64,000 nucleotides of DNA from contig VBWB01000014.1 of assembly GCA_006218045.1 (NCBI GenBank), positions 39,036 through 103,035 on the forward strand, read 5' to 3'. Shown in pieces: positions 52,821 to 63,361 of the stretch. A program made the position numbers and the translations under genes. The notes under the pieces were generated by a model. The model was given only the letters and a program-made list of their open reading frames with translations. It was not told the DNA's origin and did not search any database. The DNA comes from Stygiobacter sp. (lineage in GTDB: Bacteria; Pseudomonadota; Alphaproteobacteria; Rhodospirillales; Magnetospirillaceae). The stretch's first letter is position 1. Each line of letters starts with the position of its first letter.

Positions 52821-54170
52821 TCAGCCGCGCCGCCCCCTGAGACGGGACTTCTTGATCAGACCTTCGTACTGATGCGCCAGCAGATGCGATTGAATCTGCG
52901 ACACCGTGTCCATGGTCACCGTCACCACGATCAAAAGCGAGGTGCCGCCGAAATAGAACGGGACCGAGAAGCGCGAGATCAGCAATTCCGGCAACACCGA
53001 AAGGGCGGTCAGGTAGATGGCGCCCAGCACGGTCAGACGGGTGAGGACATAATCCAGATAATCCGAGGTATTCTTGCCCGGACGAATGCCGGGAATGAAG
53101 CCGCCGTTCTTCTTCAGATTATCCGCCGTATCCACCGGATTGAACACCACGGCGGTATAGAAGAAGGCGAAGAAGACGATCAGCGCGGTGTAAATGCCCA
53201 GATACAACGGCTGACCACGGCCCATCAGGGCAGTGAAGGTGGTCAGCCATTCCGGGCCGCCGCCGCCGGCATAGAACTGCGCCACGGTCATCGGCATCAG
53301 CAGCAGCGAGCTGGCGAAAATGGGCGGAATGACGCCCGAGGTGTTGAGCTTCAAGGGCAGGTGGCTGGATTCGCCGCCGAACATCTTGTTGCCCACCTGG
53401 CGCTTTGGATATTGGACGATGATCCGGCGCTGGGCCCGCTCGAAATAGACGATACCGGCGATGATCGCCACCGCCATGATCAGCAGGAAGATGATCAGCA
53501 GCACCGGCAGGGCGCCGGTGCGGCCCAGTTCCAGGGTGCCGGCCAGGGCGCTGGGCAGCTCGGCGACGATACCGGCCATGATGATCAGCGAGGTGCCCTG
53601 ACCGATGCCGCGCGCGGTGATCTGCTCGCCCAGCCACATCAGGAACATGGTGCCGCCCACCAGGGTGACCACGGTGGAGAAGCGGAACAGAAGATGATTA
53701 TCCATGATCACCGCCGCGCCCATGGACCCGCTCATCCCTTCAAGACCGACGGCGATGCCATAGGCCTGGAAGGTGGCGATGATGACGGTCAGGTAGCGGG
53801 TGTACTGGTTGATCTTCTTCTTGCCCGACTCGCCTTCCTTCTTGATCGCCTCCAGGCTGGGGACGATGGTCGTCATCAGCTGGATGATGATGGAGGCCGA
53901 GATGTAAGGCATGATCGCCAGGGCGAAAATGGTCATACGCTGTAAGGCGCCGCCGGCCAGCATGTCGAACATGCCGAGCAGGCCGCTGCCGCTTTGCTTG
54001 AACATTTCCGCCATCACATGCGGATCGACGCCCGGAATGGGAATCCAGGTGCCCAGTCGATAAACGACCAGGGCCAACAGGGTGAACCAGATCCTCTTCT
54101 TGAGTTCGGTGGCTTTCGCCAGAACGCCAAAATTCAGGTTCGCGGCAAGCTGCTCGGCAGCAGAGGCCAT
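52821..54170 (-). CDS. secY: Protein translocase subunit SecY
   Basis: Channel subunit of the Sec translocon, 449 aa, ten membrane segments. Landmarks are YRLGTWIPIPGVDP, the plug-near GLLGMFDMLAGGALQRMTIFALAIMPYISASIIIQL, and the ribosome-contacting cytoplasmic loops (PKRQVGNKMFGGESSHLPLKLN, FIPGIRPGKNTSDYL). Separated from rplO by 164 bases that contain a terminator-like hairpin, so its dosage may be set separately from ribosomal genes. Confidence 0.97.
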   Translation of the reverse strand: MASAAEQLAANLNFGVLAKATELKKRIWFTLLALVVYRLGTWIPIPGVDPHVMAEMFKQSGSGLLGMFDMLAGGALQRMTIFALAIMPYISASIIIQLMTTIVPSLEAIKKEGESGKKKINQYTRYLTVIIATFQAYGIAVGLEGMSGSMGAAVIMDNHLLFRFSTVVTLVGGTMFLMWLGEQITARGIGQGTSLIIMAGIVAELPSALAGTLELGRTGALPVLLIIFLLIMAVAIIAGIVYFERAQRRIIVQYPKRQVGNKMFGGESSHLPLKLNTSGVIPPIFASSLLLMPMTVAQFYAGGGGPEWLTTFTALMGRGQPLYLGIYTALIVFFAFFYTAVVFNPVDTADNLKKNGGFIPGIRPGKNTSDYLDYVLTRLTVLGAIYLTALSVLPELLISRFSVPFYFGGTSLLIVVTVTMDTVSQIQSHLLAHQYEGLIKKSRLRGRRG

Positions 54171-54241
54171 GCCAAAGGCTCCGGTTATGTGTTACCCGAC
54201 GGCACCAGCCGAATGATCCGGCGGCACCAGTTCACAAAGAA

Positions 54242-54301
54242 AAAGCGCCCCAGTCCCTTGCCTGGCTTTTGGCATCAGGTCCGGGGGCCCTGGGGCGCTT
54301 T
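54242..54301 (-). terminator. Terminator or attenuator between rplO and secY
   Basis: On the minus strand, AAAGCGCCCCAG and CTGGGGCGCTTT form a perfect 12-bp stem (loop 36 bases), followed by a T-rich run (TTTTTCTTTG). This is an intrinsic terminator shape 33 bases after rplO, inside what is normally one spc operon. Partial read-through or a separate secY promoter would be needed. Confidence 0.75.
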
Positions 54302-54334
54302 ATAAAGGATCGCTGCGAAAAAACCGAGGGCTAA

Positions 54335-54814
54335 TCAGCCCTGGGCCACTTCCGCACCGGAAACCTTCACCGAACCGCCAGCCTTTTCCACGGCGGCGAC
54401 CGCCGCTTCGGAGGCGCCGGCGACTTCGATCGTCACCTTGGCGGTCAGTTCACCACGGGCCAGCAGGCGCACGCCGTCACCGATCTTGCCGACCAGACCG
54501 GCAGCGGCCAGGATGTCGGCAGTGATGGTTTCGGCGGCATTGAGCTTGCCGGCATCGATGGCGGCCTGGAGCTTGCCGAGATTGATCACGGCGAATTCCT
54601 TGGCGTTGATGTTCTTGAAACCGCGCTTGGGCAGGCGGCGGTAGATGGGCATCTGGCCGCCTTCAAAACCTTGCAGGGCGACACCGGTACGGGAACCCTG
54701 GCCCTTGACGCCACGGCCCGAGGTCTTGCCCTTGCCCGAACCAATGCCGCGGCCGATGCGCTTGAACTTGTAGCGGGCGCCTTCGTTGTCGCGCAGATCG
54801 TTGAGCTTCGTCAT
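54335..54814 (-). CDS. rplO: 50S ribosomal protein L15
   Basis: Large-subunit protein of 159 aa. Glycine-rich N-terminal segment ([26 protein letters not shown]), then [20 protein letters not shown]. The start [13 protein letters not shown] at 54814 fits the family; the open frame extends 21 codons upstream through a GC-rich palindrome (GACCCCCGCCGAAGCGGGGGCC). Followed by a terminator-like hairpin before secY. Confidence 0.97.
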   Translation of the reverse strand: MTKLNDLRDNEGARYKFKRIGRGIGSGKGKTSGRGVKGQGSRTGVALQGFEGGQMPIYRRLPKRGFKNINAKEFAVINLGKLQAAIDAGKLNAAETITADILAAAGLVGKIGDGVRLLARGELTAKVTIEVAGASEAAVAAVEKAGGSVKVSGAEVAQG

Positions 54815-54866
54815 CTCTTTAATTCCTCGTATCCGACCCCCGCCGAAGCGGGGGCCGAACGAAAGA

Positions 54867-55052
54867 TTAGTCTTCAACCCGAACCAGGTGCTGAACCTTG
54901 CGGATCATCCCACGGACGGCCGGAGTATCCTCCAACTCCTTGGTACGATGCATCTTGTTCAGACCCAGGCCGATCAGGGTGGCGCGCTGGTCGCCCTCGC
55001 GGCCGATGGGGCTTTGCACCTGGGTGACGCGAACGGTCTTCTTGTCAGCCAT
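54867..55052 (-). CDS. rpmD: 50S ribosomal protein L30
   Basis: Large-subunit protein of 61 aa: [44 protein letters not shown]. Complete at both ends. It lies 11 bases after rpsE in the spc operon. No unusual residues. Confidence 0.96.
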   Translation of the reverse strand: MADKKTVRVTQVQSPIGREGDQRATLIGLGLNKMHRTKELEDTPAVRGMIRKVQHLVRVED

Positions 55053-55063
55053 TCCAGCCTCCT

Positions 55064-55708
55064 TTACGCGGCGGTGGCAGCAGCGGCGCCATCACGGCGG
55101 CCGATGATGTCACCAACCTTCTTGCCACGCTTGGCAGCCACCGAGCGGGGGCTGTTCAAGGACACCAGGGCGTCGAAGGTCGCCTTGATCATGTTGTGCG
55201 GGTTCGAGGTGCCCAGGCACTTGGCGACGACGTCGGCCACGCCCATGGTCTCGAACACGGCGCGCATCGGGCCGCCGGCGATGATGCCGGTACCGGCCGG
55301 AGCGGCGCGCAGAACAACACGACCGGCACCGAAGTGACCGGTGATGTCATGATGCAGGGTGCGACCTTCACGCAGGTTGACCTTGATCATGTTGCGCTTG
55401 GCCTGTTCGGTCGCCTTGCGGATGGCTTCGGGAACTTCACGGGCCTTGCCCGAGCCGTAACCGACACGACCCTTGGTGTCACCAACCACCACCAGAGCGG
55501 CGAAGGCGAAGCGACGACCGCCCTTGACCACCTTGGCCACACGGTTGATGTGGACCAGCTTATCGACGAATTCGTTCTCTTCGCGCTCGGGCCGGGCGGC
55601 CTCGGGGCCGCCACGACCGCGACCGCGACCGTCACGTTCGCCGCCTTCACCGCCACGGCCACGGCCGCGACGCTGTTCGGTTCCCTCGGAATTGGGAGTA
55701 CGTGCCAT
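55064..55708 (-). CDS. rpsE: 30S ribosomal protein S5 with long N-terminal extension
   Basis: Decoding-accuracy protein of 214 aa, longer than the roughly 165 aa of E. coli S5. The conserved part begins near residue 46 ([23 protein letters not shown]) and has [17 protein letters not shown] and [13 protein letters not shown]. The first 45 residues are Arg/Gly/Glu-rich and low-complexity ([20 protein letters not shown]), a pattern found in several alphaproteobacteria. A short Ala-rich tail ends the protein. Confidence 0.97.
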   Translation of the reverse strand: MARTPNSEGTEQRRGRGRGGEGGERDGRGRGRGGPEAARPEREENEFVDKLVHINRVAKVVKGGRRFAFAALVVVGDTKGRVGYGSGKAREVPEAIRKATEQAKRNMIKVNLREGRTLHHDITGHFGAGRVVLRAAPAGTGIIAGGPMRAVFETMGVADVVAKCLGTSNPHNMIKATFDALVSLNSPRSVAAKRGKKVGDIIGRRDGAAAATAA

Positions 55709-55720
55709 AGTCTTTTTCCC

Positions 55721-56083
55721 TTAGAACGACAGGCCGCCTTCGCGGGCCGCTTCGGCCAGGGCTTTCACCCGACCGTGATAGATGTAGCCGCCGCGATCGA
55801 ACACCACCTCGGTGATGCCCGCCGCCTTGGCCCGCTCGGCGATCAGCTTGCCGACAGCGGCAGCCGCCGCGGTGTCGGCGCCGGTCTTCAAGGCGCCTTT
55901 CAGCTCCTTGTCGAGCGTCGAAGCAGCCGCCAGGGTCTTGCCCTGCACGTCGTCGATAACCTGGACATAGATATTCTTGCCAGAACGGAAAACCGACAGG
56001 CGGATACGTCCACCCGACTTCTTCGCGATGCTGGCCCGGGCGCGCCGCTTGCGGCGCTCGAACAATTCTTTCGGCGTCATCAT
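55721..56083 (-). CDS. rplR: 50S ribosomal protein L18
   Basis: 5S rRNA-binding protein of 120 aa: [40 protein letters not shown], and [28 protein letters not shown] at the C-terminus. Usual length; between rplF and rpsE. Confidence 0.97.
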   Translation of the reverse strand: MMTPKELFERRKRRARASIAKKSGGRIRLSVFRSGKNIYVQVIDDVQGKTLAAASTLDKELKGALKTGADTAAAAAVGKLIAERAKAAGITEVVFDRGGYIYHGRVKALAEAAREGGLSF

Positions 56084-56094
56084 GGCAGAGCCCC

Positions 56095-56628
56095 TTACTT
56101 CTTCTTGCCTTCCTTGCGCAGGATGGTCTCGGTCGAGTACTTGATACCCTTGCCCTTGTAGGGCTCGGGACCACGGAACGACCGGATCTCCGCCGCAAGC
56201 TGCCCGACGATCTGCTTATCGCGGCCAGTGATGGAAATCGAGGTGGGCTTTTCGCACTTCATGGTGACGTCATCCGGAATCGGATAGTCGATATCATGAG
56301 AATAGCCCAAGGCCAGCTTCAGATTCTTCCCTTCGACAGCGGCGCGGTAACCCACGCCGTTGATGTCCAGGTTGACGGTGAAGCCGTCGGACACGCCCTT
56401 GACCAAATTATTGATCAGGGCGCGGGTGGTACCCCACATCATGCGCGCGCGCTTGGAATCCGACTTGGGCTTGACCCAAACTTCGGAGCCTTCGATGGTG
56501 GTTTCAACTTCGTCCGACAGGGGCATCCGGGATTCACCCAGCTTGCCCTTGGCGATGAATTCGGCGCCGGCGATCTGGACAGTGACTCCAGACGGCACCG
56601 GCACGGGATATTTGCCGACTCGCGACAT
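56095..56628 (-). CDS. rplF: 50S ribosomal protein L6
   Basis: Large-subunit protein of 177 aa: [21 protein letters not shown], the central [19 protein letters not shown], and the C-terminal signature [26 protein letters not shown]. Usual length; 11 bases upstream of rplR. Confidence 0.98.
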   Translation of the reverse strand: MSRVGKYPVPVPSGVTVQIAGAEFIAKGKLGESRMPLSDEVETTIEGSEVWVKPKSDSKRARMMWGTTRALINNLVKGVSDGFTVNLDINGVGYRAAVEGKNLKLALGYSHDIDYPIPDDVTMKCEKPTSISITGRDKQIVGQLAAEIRSFRGPEPYKGKGIKYSTETILRKEGKKK

Positions 56629-56642
56629 CTGTCAGTCCCTCC

Positions 56643-57041
56643 TTAGAACACCTGGCAGAGAACTTCACCGCCCACATTGGCGGTGCGGGCTTCGGTATCG
56701 CTCATGACGCCGCGAGGAGTCGAGAGGATAGAGATGCCCAAACCATTCGCCACGCGGGTCAGATCGGAAATCTTGGAATAAACGCGACGACCGGGGGTCG
56801 AGACGCGAGCGATCTTGGTGATCACCGGCTTGCCCTCGTGGTACTTCAGTTCGATGGTCAGCTCGGACACGCCGGCGCGGACATCGGACTTGGCATAACC
56901 ACGGATGTAGCCTTCACGCTTCAGGACTTCCAGCACGTTGACGCGCAGGTTGGAAGCGGGCGAGGTGATCGACGACTTGTTCGCGCGCTGACCATTGCGG
57001 ATGCGGGCGAGCATATCGCCGAGCGGATCGGTCATAGACAT
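56643..57041 (-). CDS. rpsH: 30S ribosomal protein S8
   Basis: Central-domain 16S rRNA-binding protein of 132 aa: MTDPLGDMLARIRNGQRANKS and the C-terminal GLGISILSTPRGVMSDTEARTANVGGEVLCQVF. In E. coli S8 autoregulates the spc operon by binding near rplE; whether a mimic exists here was not determined. Confidence 0.98.
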   Translation of the reverse strand: MSMTDPLGDMLARIRNGQRANKSSITSPASNLRVNVLEVLKREGYIRGYAKSDVRAGVSELTIELKYHEGKPVITKIARVSTPGRRVYSKISDLTRVANGLGISILSTPRGVMSDTEARTANVGGEVLCQVF

Positions 57042-57054
57042 TGTATGGCCTCCC

Positions 57055-57360
57055 TTACCAGCTCGACTTCACCAGCCCAGGAATCTGACCCAGATTCCCA
57101 AGCTCGCGCAGCTTGTTGCGACAAATCTTGAACTTACGGTAGTTGCCACGCGGACGACCGGTCAGTTCGCACAGCAGGCGAACCCGATTCTTGGCCGAGT
57201 TGCGGGGCACTTCCGCCAACTTCAAGGCGGCGTTGAAGCGTTCTTCCGGCGAAGCCTCGCGGTCCATGACCTGAGCCTTCAGGCGAGCGCGCTTGCCTGC
57301 CATCTGCTTGGCCAGCTTGGCGCGCTTGTTGTTGCGCTCGACAGAGCTGATCTTAGACAT
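57055..57360 (-). CDS. rpsN: 30S ribosomal protein S14 (zinc-free type)
   Basis: S14 of 101 aa, the long form. [39 protein letters not shown] at the C-terminus is diagnostic. The CxxC zinc pairs of the short form are absent. 15 bases downstream of rplE. Confidence 0.97.
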   Translation of the reverse strand: MSKISSVERNNKRAKLAKQMAGKRARLKAQVMDREASPEERFNAALKLAEVPRNSAKNRVRLLCELTGRPRGNYRKFKICRNKLRELGNLGQIPGLVKSSW

Positions 57361-57375
57361 TGCTGCTAACTCCCA

Positions 57376-57918
57376 TCAGCCAGCGAACGGCATGTCGAAG
57401 CCCTTGAGAAGCGCCTTGGCTTCCACATCGGACTTGGCCGTCGTGACGAAAATGATGTCCATGCCCCGGGTCACATCAACCTTGTCGTAGTTGATTTCCG
57501 GGAAAATGAGCTGTTCCTTCAGACCGAGCGAATAATTGCCGCGGCCGTCAAAGCTCTTGCCGGGAACGCCGCGGAAGTCGCGGACGCGGGGCAGCGCAAT
57601 GGTGATCAGACGATCGAGGAATTCATACATGCGTTCGGCGCGCAAGGTGACCTTGCAGCCAACGACCTGGCCTTCGCGCAGCTTGAACTGGGCGATGGAC
57701 TTCTTGGCCTTGGTCACCACCGGCTTCTGACCCGCGATCAGGGTCATTTCGGCGATGGCTGCGTCGATCTTCTTGGCGTCCTGGGCAGCTTCGCCCACGC
57801 CCATGTTGATGACGATCTTTTCCAGCTTCGGCACCTGCATGGGATTGGAGTAGTTGAACTCCTCCTGCAAGGCCGGGCGGACGGTGGTGTCGTAGTGATT
57901 ACGCAAACGCGCGGTCAT
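57376..57918 (-). CDS. rplE: 50S ribosomal protein L5
   Basis: 5S rRNA-binding protein of 180 aa: [44 protein letters not shown], and [32 protein letters not shown]. The ATG at 57918 follows the family; the open frame upstream runs into rplX. 16 bases after rplX. Confidence 0.97.
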   Translation of the reverse strand: MTARLRNHYDTTVRPALQEEFNYSNPMQVPKLEKIVINMGVGEAAQDAKKIDAAIAEMTLIAGQKPVVTKAKKSIAQFKLREGQVVGCKVTLRAERMYEFLDRLITIALPRVRDFRGVPGKSFDGRGNYSLGLKEQLIFPEINYDKVDVTRGMDIIFVTTAKSDVEAKALLKGFDMPFAG

Positions 57919-57934
57919 GGTCTGTTGCTCCCCA

Positions 57935-58255
57935 TTACCGGTCGATGACTTCGCCGGACCGCTTGGCAACGCGGACCTTGCGACCGTCTTCCAGGACTTT
58001 GACGCCGACGCGGGTCGGCTTGCCATCCTTGGGATCGACGTGGGCGACATTGGACACGTGCAGGGCGGCTTCCTGTTCGACGATGCCACCCGCATTGGCG
58101 GCAGAGGGACGAACATGGCGCTTGACCTTGTTCACACCCTGAACGACCACGCGTTCTTCCTTCGGGTAAGCGGCGATGACTTCGCCCTTCTTGCCCTTGT
58201 CCTTGCCGGCGATCACGACAACCTGATCGCCCTTCTTGACGTTAAGACCGGCCAT
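57935..58255 (-). CDS. rplX: 50S ribosomal protein L24
   Basis: Assembly-initiating large-subunit protein of 106 aa, with the KOW motif [36 protein letters not shown]. Its ATG overlaps the rplN stop (TAATG), so the two are translationally coupled. Confidence 0.98.
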   Translation of the reverse strand: MAGLNVKKGDQVVVIAGKDKGKKGEVIAAYPKEERVVVQGVNKVKRHVRPSAANAGGIVEQEAALHVSNVAHVDPKDGKPTRVGVKVLEDGRKVRVAKRSGEVIDR

Positions 58256-58623
58256 TAGAGCACCTCCGGAGCCAGCGAGATGATCTTCATGAACTTCTTA
58301 CCGCGAAGTTCACGGGTGACCGGGCCAAAAATACGGGTGCCGATCGGTTCGCCCTGCTTGTTGATGAGCACGGCGGCATTGGTGTCGAAACGGATCGCGG
58401 TGCCATCGGCCCGGCGGATTTCCTTGGCGGTGCGGACGATGACGGCGCGATGCACATCACCCTTCTTCACCTTGCCACGGGGAATCGCTTCCTTGATGGA
58501 GACGACGATGACGTCGCCCACATTGGCGATGGTACGGTGCGAGCCGCCCAGAACCTTGATGCACTGCACCCGGCGGGCACCCGAATTATCGGCGACGTCC
58601 AGGTTGGTTTGCATCTGGATCAT
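58255..58623 (-). CDS. rplN: 50S ribosomal protein L14
   Basis: Large-subunit protein of 122 aa: [50 protein letters not shown] and ITREL-type end ([20 protein letters not shown]). Invariant length; overlaps rplX by one base. Confidence 0.98.
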   Translation of the reverse strand: MIQMQTNLDVADNSGARRVQCIKVLGGSHRTIANVGDVIVVSIKEAIPRGKVKKGDVHRAVIVRTAKEIRRADGTAIRFDTNAAVLINKQGEPIGTRIFGPVTRELRGKKFMKIISLAPEVL

Positions 58624-58668
58624 GTCGAGTTTTCCTTCTTTTCCAGGTTGATATCGTCAGAACCGGCC

Positions 58669-58905
58669 TTAGGCCTGCTCGACGATCACTTCCCAGGTTT
58701 TGGTCTTCGAGATCGGACGGCACTCCAAGATACGGACGGTGTCGCCGGTCTTGAACTGGTTGTTCTCGTCGTGGGCGTGATACTTCTTCGAACGACGGAT
58801 GAACTTCTTGTAGATCGGGTGCATGACGCGCCGTTCGACGCTGACCACCACGGTCTTGTCCATCTTGTCGCTGACGACCACGCCCTGGAGAATGCGCTTC
58901 GGCAT
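58669..58905 (-). CDS. rpsQ: 30S ribosomal protein S17
   Basis: 16S rRNA-binding protein of 78 aa: [47 protein letters not shown]. Usual length; 12 bases after rpmC. Confidence 0.97.
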   Translation of the reverse strand: MPKRILQGVVVSDKMDKTVVVSVERRVMHPIYKKFIRRSKKYHAHDENNQFKTGDTVRILECRPISKTKTWEVIVEQA

Positions 58906-58917
58906 TGGTAACGCTCC

Positions 58918-59127
58918 TTAGGCGGCTTTGGCGGCGCGGAGGCGCTCGCCGAGAATGGTCTTGATGGCCGCGACTTCGCGGCGCACCGTCAGCACCCGGG
59001 CAGTGTTTTCCAACTGGCCGGAGGCCTTCTGGAAACGCAGATTGAACTGCTCCTTCTTCAGCGCCAGGAGCGATTCCTTGAGCTGATCGTCGGTCTTGGC
59101 GCGCAGATCGCTGGACTTGTTCGCCAT
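58918..59127 (-). CDS. rpmC: 50S ribosomal protein L29
   Basis: Small large-subunit protein of 69 aa near the tunnel exit: [40 protein letters not shown]. The ATG at 59127 lies 4 bases after the rplP stop; a longer open frame inside rplP is not credible. Confidence 0.96.
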   Translation of the reverse strand: MANKSSDLRAKTDDQLKESLLALKKEQFNLRFQKASGQLENTARVLTVRREVAAIKTILGERLRAAKAA

Positions 59128-59131
59128 GACT

Positions 59132-59545
59132 TTACTCCCCGATACGAACGATGAACTTGGTCTTGATCGGCAGCTTGGCAGCGGCCAGTTCAAAACCACG
59201 ACGGGCCAGATCTTCCGGCACGCCATCGACCTCGAACATCACGCGGCCGGGCTTGACCCGGGCCACCCAAAATTCGGGGGTACCCTTACCCGAGCCCATG
59301 CGGACTTCGGCGGGCTTGGTCGAAACCGGCACGTCCGGGAAAATCCGGATCCACACCCGGCCCTGACGCTTCAGGTGACGGGTCAGGGCGCGACGGGCCG
59401 CTTCGATCTGGCGCGCGGTGATGCGCTCCGGCTCCATGGCCTTGAGGCCGAAGGCGCCGAAATTCAGCTGGGAACCGCCCTTGGCATCGCCATGGATGCG
59501 GCCCTTATGCTGCTTACGGAACTTAGTACGCTTGGGAGAAAGCAT
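59132..59545 (-). CDS. rplP: 50S ribosomal protein L16
   Basis: Large-subunit protein of 137 aa: [79 protein letters not shown]. Usual length and complete. Confidence 0.98.
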   Translation of the reverse strand: MLSPKRTKFRKQHKGRIHGDAKGGSQLNFGAFGLKAMEPERITARQIEAARRALTRHLKRQGRVWIRIFPDVPVSTKPAEVRMGSGKGTPEFWVARVKPGRVMFEVDGVPEDLARRGFELAAAKLPIKTKFIVRIGE

Positions 59546-59562
59546 CTCTCTACCCTCTCAAA

Positions 59563-60249
59563 TCAGCGACGGTCGACGGGAGCGGACTCGCCGGCGGCGC
59601 GCTTATCCTGAGCCATGGGATCATGAGCCAGGATTTCACCCTTGAACACCCACACCTTGATACCGCAGGTACCATAGGTGGTCTTGGCGGTGCCGACACC
59701 ATAATCAATGTCGGCGCGCAGGGTGTGCAGGGGCACGCGACCTTCGCGGTACCATTCCATACGAGCGATTTCGGCGCCGCCCAAACGGCCCGAGCAGTTG
59801 ATGCGGATGCCCTGGGCGCCCAGACGCATGGCCGACTGCACAGCGCGCTTCATGGCGCGGCGGAAGGACACGCGACGTTCCAGCTGTTGGGCGATGGATT
59901 CGGCCACCAGCTGAGCGTCCAGTTCGGGCTTCCGGATTTCGACGATGTTCAGATGAACTTCGCCCCCGGTCATCTTGCTGAGCGTCTTGCGCAGCACTTC
60001 GATGTCGGCGCCCTTCTTACCGATCACCACGCCCGGACGGGCGGTGTGAATGGTAATGCGGGCCTTCTTGGCCGGACGCTCGATGATCACCCTGCTGACG
60101 CCGGCCTGAGCCAGCCTCTTGCGCAGGTAATCACGCAGCTTCAGATCCTCATGCAGCATCTTGGCGTAGTCGCCGTCGGCGAACCAACGGGAATCCCAGG
60201 TGCGGTTGATGCCGAGGCGCAGGCCGATCGGATTGACTTTCTGACCCAT
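59563..60249 (-). CDS. rpsC: 30S ribosomal protein S3
   Basis: mRNA-entry protein of 228 aa: [23 protein letters not shown], the KH domain ([22 protein letters not shown]), and [31 protein letters not shown]. Lies 4 bases after rplV. Confidence 0.98.
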   Translation of the reverse strand: MGQKVNPIGLRLGINRTWDSRWFADGDYAKMLHEDLKLRDYLRKRLAQAGVSRVIIERPAKKARITIHTARPGVVIGKKGADIEVLRKTLSKMTGGEVHLNIVEIRKPELDAQLVAESIAQQLERRVSFRRAMKRAVQSAMRLGAQGIRINCSGRLGGAEIARMEWYREGRVPLHTLRADIDYGVGTAKTTYGTCGIKVWVFKGEILAHDPMAQDKRAAGESAPVDRR

Positions 60250-60253
60250 AGTC

Positions 60254-60640
60254 TTACTCCCCGGTCGCTTCTTCGCGTTCGCGCACGATGACGGTCAGGT
60301 TCGAGAACGGCTTCTCGATCCGACCGACACGACCGCGAGCACGGGCACGCCAGCGCTTCATCACCATGGCCTTGCCCACATAGGCTTCGGCCACATACAG
60401 ACGATCAACGTCCAACTGGTGGTTGTTCTCGGCATTGGCGATGGCCGACTGCAACACCACCTTCACCACACCGGCGATGCGGCGCTTGGAGAAGGTGAGC
60501 TGGTGCAGGGCGGTCTCCGCCTTCAGGCCGCGAATGGACGCAGCCACCAGGTTGAGCTTGCGCGGGCTGGTGCGGATGGAAGACGAGAACGCCTTCGCTT
60601 CGATATCCGCCAGAACGCGCTCAGCAGGCTTCTTGCCCAT
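60254..60640 (-). CDS. rplV: 50S ribosomal protein L22
   Basis: Exit-tunnel protein of 128 aa: [55 protein letters not shown] and the loop-end [26 protein letters not shown]. Slightly long N-terminus ([17 protein letters not shown]), common in alphaproteobacteria. Confidence 0.97.
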   Translation of the reverse strand: MGKKPAERVLADIEAKAFSSSIRTSPRKLNLVAASIRGLKAETALHQLTFSKRRIAGVVKVVLQSAIANAENNHQLDVDRLYVAEAYVGKAMVMKRWRARARGRVGRIEKPFSNLTVIVREREEATGE

Positions 60641-60643
60641 GGC

Positions 60644-60922
60644 TTACTTCCTCTTCGCCTTCTTGTCGACGCCGTGACCGTAATAGGTCCGGGTCGGCGA
60701 GAATTCACCGAACTTGTGACCAACCATGTTCTCGGTAACGAGAACGGGGATGTACTTCTGGCCGTTATAAACGCCGAAGGTCAAGCCCACGAAGTTCGGC
60801 AGAATGGTGGAGCGACGCGACCAGATCTTGATGACCTCGTTGCGGCCGCTGGCACGCGACTTATCCGCCTTCTTGAGCAGGTACCCGTCGACAAACGGAC
60901 CCTTCCATACGGAACGAGCCAT
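60644..60922 (-). CDS. rpsS: 30S ribosomal protein S19
   Basis: Head protein of 92 aa: [64 protein letters not shown]. Usual length; 12 bases after rplB. Confidence 0.98.
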   Translation of the reverse strand: MARSVWKGPFVDGYLLKKADKSRASGRNEVIKIWSRRSTILPNFVGLTFGVYNGQKYIPVLVTENMVGHKFGEFSPTRTYYGHGVDKKAKRK

Positions 60923-60934
60923 TCCCGTCCCTCC

Positions 60935-61762
60935 TTACTGAGCCTGACGGCGGCGCATGATGAGCCGATCCGTCTTCTTGTTGGAACGCGTCTTCTTACC
61001 CTTGGTCGGCTTGCCCCACGGGGTGACCGGATGACGGCCCCCGGAGGTACGACCTTCACCACCACCATGCGGGTGGTCGATGGGGTTCATGGCAACGCCA
61101 CGGACGTGCGGACGGAAGCCCAGCCACCGCTTGCGACCAGCCTTGCCCAGCGAAACGTTCTGCTGGTCAGGGTTGGAAACGGCGCCGACAGTGGCCATGC
61201 ATTCACCGCGGACGATGCGCAGTTCACCCGAAGACAGGCGAAGCTGGGCATAGCCCTGGTCCTTGCCGACCAGCTGGACGAAGGTACCGGCGGAGCGGGC
61301 CATCTGGCCGCCCTTACCAACCTTCAGCTCGACATTGTGAACAACGGTGCCGACCGGAATATTCTTCAGCGGCAGGGCGTTGCCCGGCTTGATGTCGACC
61401 TTTTCGCCGGCGATGACGACATCACCGGCGGCCAGGCGCTGCGGGGCCAGGATATAGCGCTTTTCGCCATCTTCATACACCACCAGGGCGATGAAGGCGG
61501 TCCGGTTGGGATCGTATTCCAACCGTTCCACGGTGGCGGGCATATCGAACTTGTCGCGCTTGAAGTCGACCATGCGATAGCGGCGCTTGTGCCCGCCGCC
61601 ACGGAAGCGGACGGTGATGCGGCCCAGATTGTTACGGCCACCCTTCTTGCGCAGACCTTCGGTCAGCGCCGCTTCGGGCTTGCCCTTCCACAATTCCGAA
61701 CGGTCAACCGTCACCAGCTGACGACGGCCCGGAGTCGTGGGCTTGTAGTTCTTCAAAGCCAT
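60935..61762 (-). CDS. rplB: 50S ribosomal protein L2
   Basis: Peptidyl-transferase-centre protein of 275 aa: [38 protein letters not shown] and the C-terminal [36 protein letters not shown] holding the essential His region. 4 bases after rplW. Confidence 0.98.
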   Translation of the reverse strand: MALKNYKPTTPGRRQLVTVDRSELWKGKPEAALTEGLRKKGGRNNLGRITVRFRGGGHKRRYRMVDFKRDKFDMPATVERLEYDPNRTAFIALVVYEDGEKRYILAPQRLAAGDVVIAGEKVDIKPGNALPLKNIPVGTVVHNVELKVGKGGQMARSAGTFVQLVGKDQGYAQLRLSSGELRIVRGECMATVGAVSNPDQQNVSLGKAGRKRWLGFRPHVRGVAMNPIDHPHGGGEGRTSGGRHPVTPWGKPTKGKKTRSNKKTDRLIMRRRQAQ

Positions 61763-61766
61763 GGCG

Positions 61767-62075
61767 TCAGACTCCCGTCGTCACGTCGATGGACTGGCCT
61801 TCGGCCAGCGTCACGACCGCCTTCTTGACGTCGTTGCGGACGCCGATACGGCCACGGAAGCGCTTGACCTTGCCCTTGGCCACCAGGGTATTCACCGCGG
61901 TGACCTTGACCCCGAACACGCCTTCGACGGCGGCCTTGATCTCGGGCTTGGAAGCGTTCAGCGGCACCTTGAAGGTGACCTGATTGTGCTCGGACCCCAT
62001 GGTCGCCTTTTCGGTGATCACGGGCGCGCGGATGATGTCGAACATCCGTTCCTTCGAGACGATGACCTTGCTCAT
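61767..62075 (-). CDS. rplW: 50S ribosomal protein L23
   Basis: Exit-site protein of 102 aa that docks trigger factor and [55 protein letters not shown]. Start overlaps the rplD stop by 4 bases (translational coupling). Confidence 0.97.
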   Translation of the reverse strand: MSKVIVSKERMFDIIRAPVITEKATMGSEHNQVTFKVPLNASKPEIKAAVEGVFGVKVTAVNTLVAKGKVKRFRGRIGVRNDVKKAVVTLAEGQSIDVTTGV

Positions 62076-62689
62076 TTCAGGCGAGCCTCCAGGGCGGCGA
62101 CAGCGTCCTTGGTCAGCACCAGGGTGTCACGACGCAGAATGTCGTACACGTTGGCGCCGACTTCCGGCAGCACGTCCACATGGGGGATGTTGCGGGACGC
62201 CAGGGCGAAATTGCCGTCAACGGCACCGTCGATGACCAGAACCGAAGCCCAACCCAGCGCCTTGAACTGCGCGGCCAGGGCCTTGGTCTTGGGAGCGGCG
62301 GCCGAAGCCTGATCCAGCACCACCAGCTTGCCTTCGGCGGCCTTGGCCGACAGGGCAACCTTCAGGGCCAGCTTGCGCACCTTCTTGTTCATGTCGAACG
62401 CATGGCTGCGAACGACCGGGCCAAAAATGGTGGCGCCGCCACGGAACTGCGCGGAACGCAGCGAACCCTGACGCGCACGACCGCCACCCTTCTGATTGAA
62501 GGGCTTCTTGGTGGTACCGGAGATCTCGCTGATCCCCTTGGTCTTGTGAGTGCCGGACCGACGCTTCGACAGCTGATAGCTGACCATGCGGTGCAGCAGA
62601 TCGTTGCGAACCGCCAGGCCAAACACGTCGTCGGAGAGATCGATCTCGCCGACGCTCTGATTGTCCAGGCTGATAACCTTAGTCTTCAT
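62072..62689 (-). CDS. rplD: 50S ribosomal protein L4
   Basis: Exit-tunnel protein of 205 aa: [50 protein letters not shown] is the tunnel loop. In E. coli L4 also represses the S10 operon; no comparable leader was identified here. Overlaps rplW by 4 bases, 12 bases after rplC. Confidence 0.98.
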   Translation of the reverse strand: MKTKVISLDNQSVGEIDLSDDVFGLAVRNDLLHRMVSYQLSKRRSGTHKTKGISEISGTTKKPFNQKGGGRARQGSLRSAQFRGGATIFGPVVRSHAFDMNKKVRKLALKVALSAKAAEGKLVVLDQASAAAPKTKALAAQFKALGWASVLVIDGAVDGNFALASRNIPHVDVLPEVGANVYDILRRDTLVLTKDAVAALEARLK

Positions 62690-62701
62690 CGCCGTGATTC
62701 C

Positions 62702-63361
62702 TTACTCGCCGGCTTCGGCGGCGGCCTTGAGGCCGGCCGGGAACGGCACGCCTTCAGGCAGCTTGCGCTTCACCGCGTCCTTGACCAGAACCCAGGAACC
62801 CTCGGAACCCGGAACCGAACCCTTGACCAGGATCAGGCCGCGCTCGACATCGGTGGAGACCACCTTGAGGTTCTGAGTGGTGACCTGCTCGTCCCCCATG
62901 TGACCGGCCATCTTTTTGCCCTTGAACACCTTGCCGGGGTCCTGGCGCTGACCGGTGGAACCGTGCGAGCGGTGCGAGACCGACACGCCGTGGGAGGCTT
63001 CGAGGCCGCGGAAGTTCCAGCGCTTCATGCCGCCGGCAAAACCCTTGCCGATGGTGGTGCCGGTGATATCCACGAACTGGCCGGGGATGAAATGGGCAGC
63101 CGACAGCTCCACGCCGACCTCGAGAACGTTCTCGGGGGCAACGCGGAATTCGACGAGCTTCTTCTTCGGCTCGACCTTGGCGGCGGCGAAGGTGGTACGC
63201 TGCGCCTTGGCAACGTTCTTGACCTTCGCGGTGCCGGCACCGAGCTGAACGGCGGTGTAGCCGTCTTTTTCCACAGAGCGGGTCGAGACCACCTGTACGG
63301 TGTCGACCTTCAACACGGTGACGGGCACATGCGTGCCGTCCTCGGTGAAGATCCTCGTCAT
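62702..63361 (-). CDS. rplC: 50S ribosomal protein L3, apparently missing its N-terminus
   Basis: L3 of 219 aa as read. The core is typical ([40 protein letters not shown]). The only ATG, at 63361, lies at the Met that is normally residue 12. The ten codons just upstream (63362-63391) read [10 protein letters not shown] in the same frame, exactly the usual L3 N-terminus, but no start codon precedes them. The original ATG and the rpsJ stop seem to have been deleted at about 63391/63392. See the rpsJ entry. Confidence 0.9.
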   Translation of the reverse strand: MTRIFTEDGTHVPVTVLKVDTVQVVSTRSVEKDGYTAVQLGAGTAKVKNVAKAQRTTFAAAKVEPKKKLVEFRVAPENVLEVGVELSAAHFIPGQFVDITGTTIGKGFAGGMKRWNFRGLEASHGVSVSHRSHGSTGQRQDPGKVFKGKKMAGHMGDEQVTTQNLKVVSTDVERGLILVKGSVPGSEGSWVLVKDAVKRKLPEGVPFPAGLKAAAEAGE

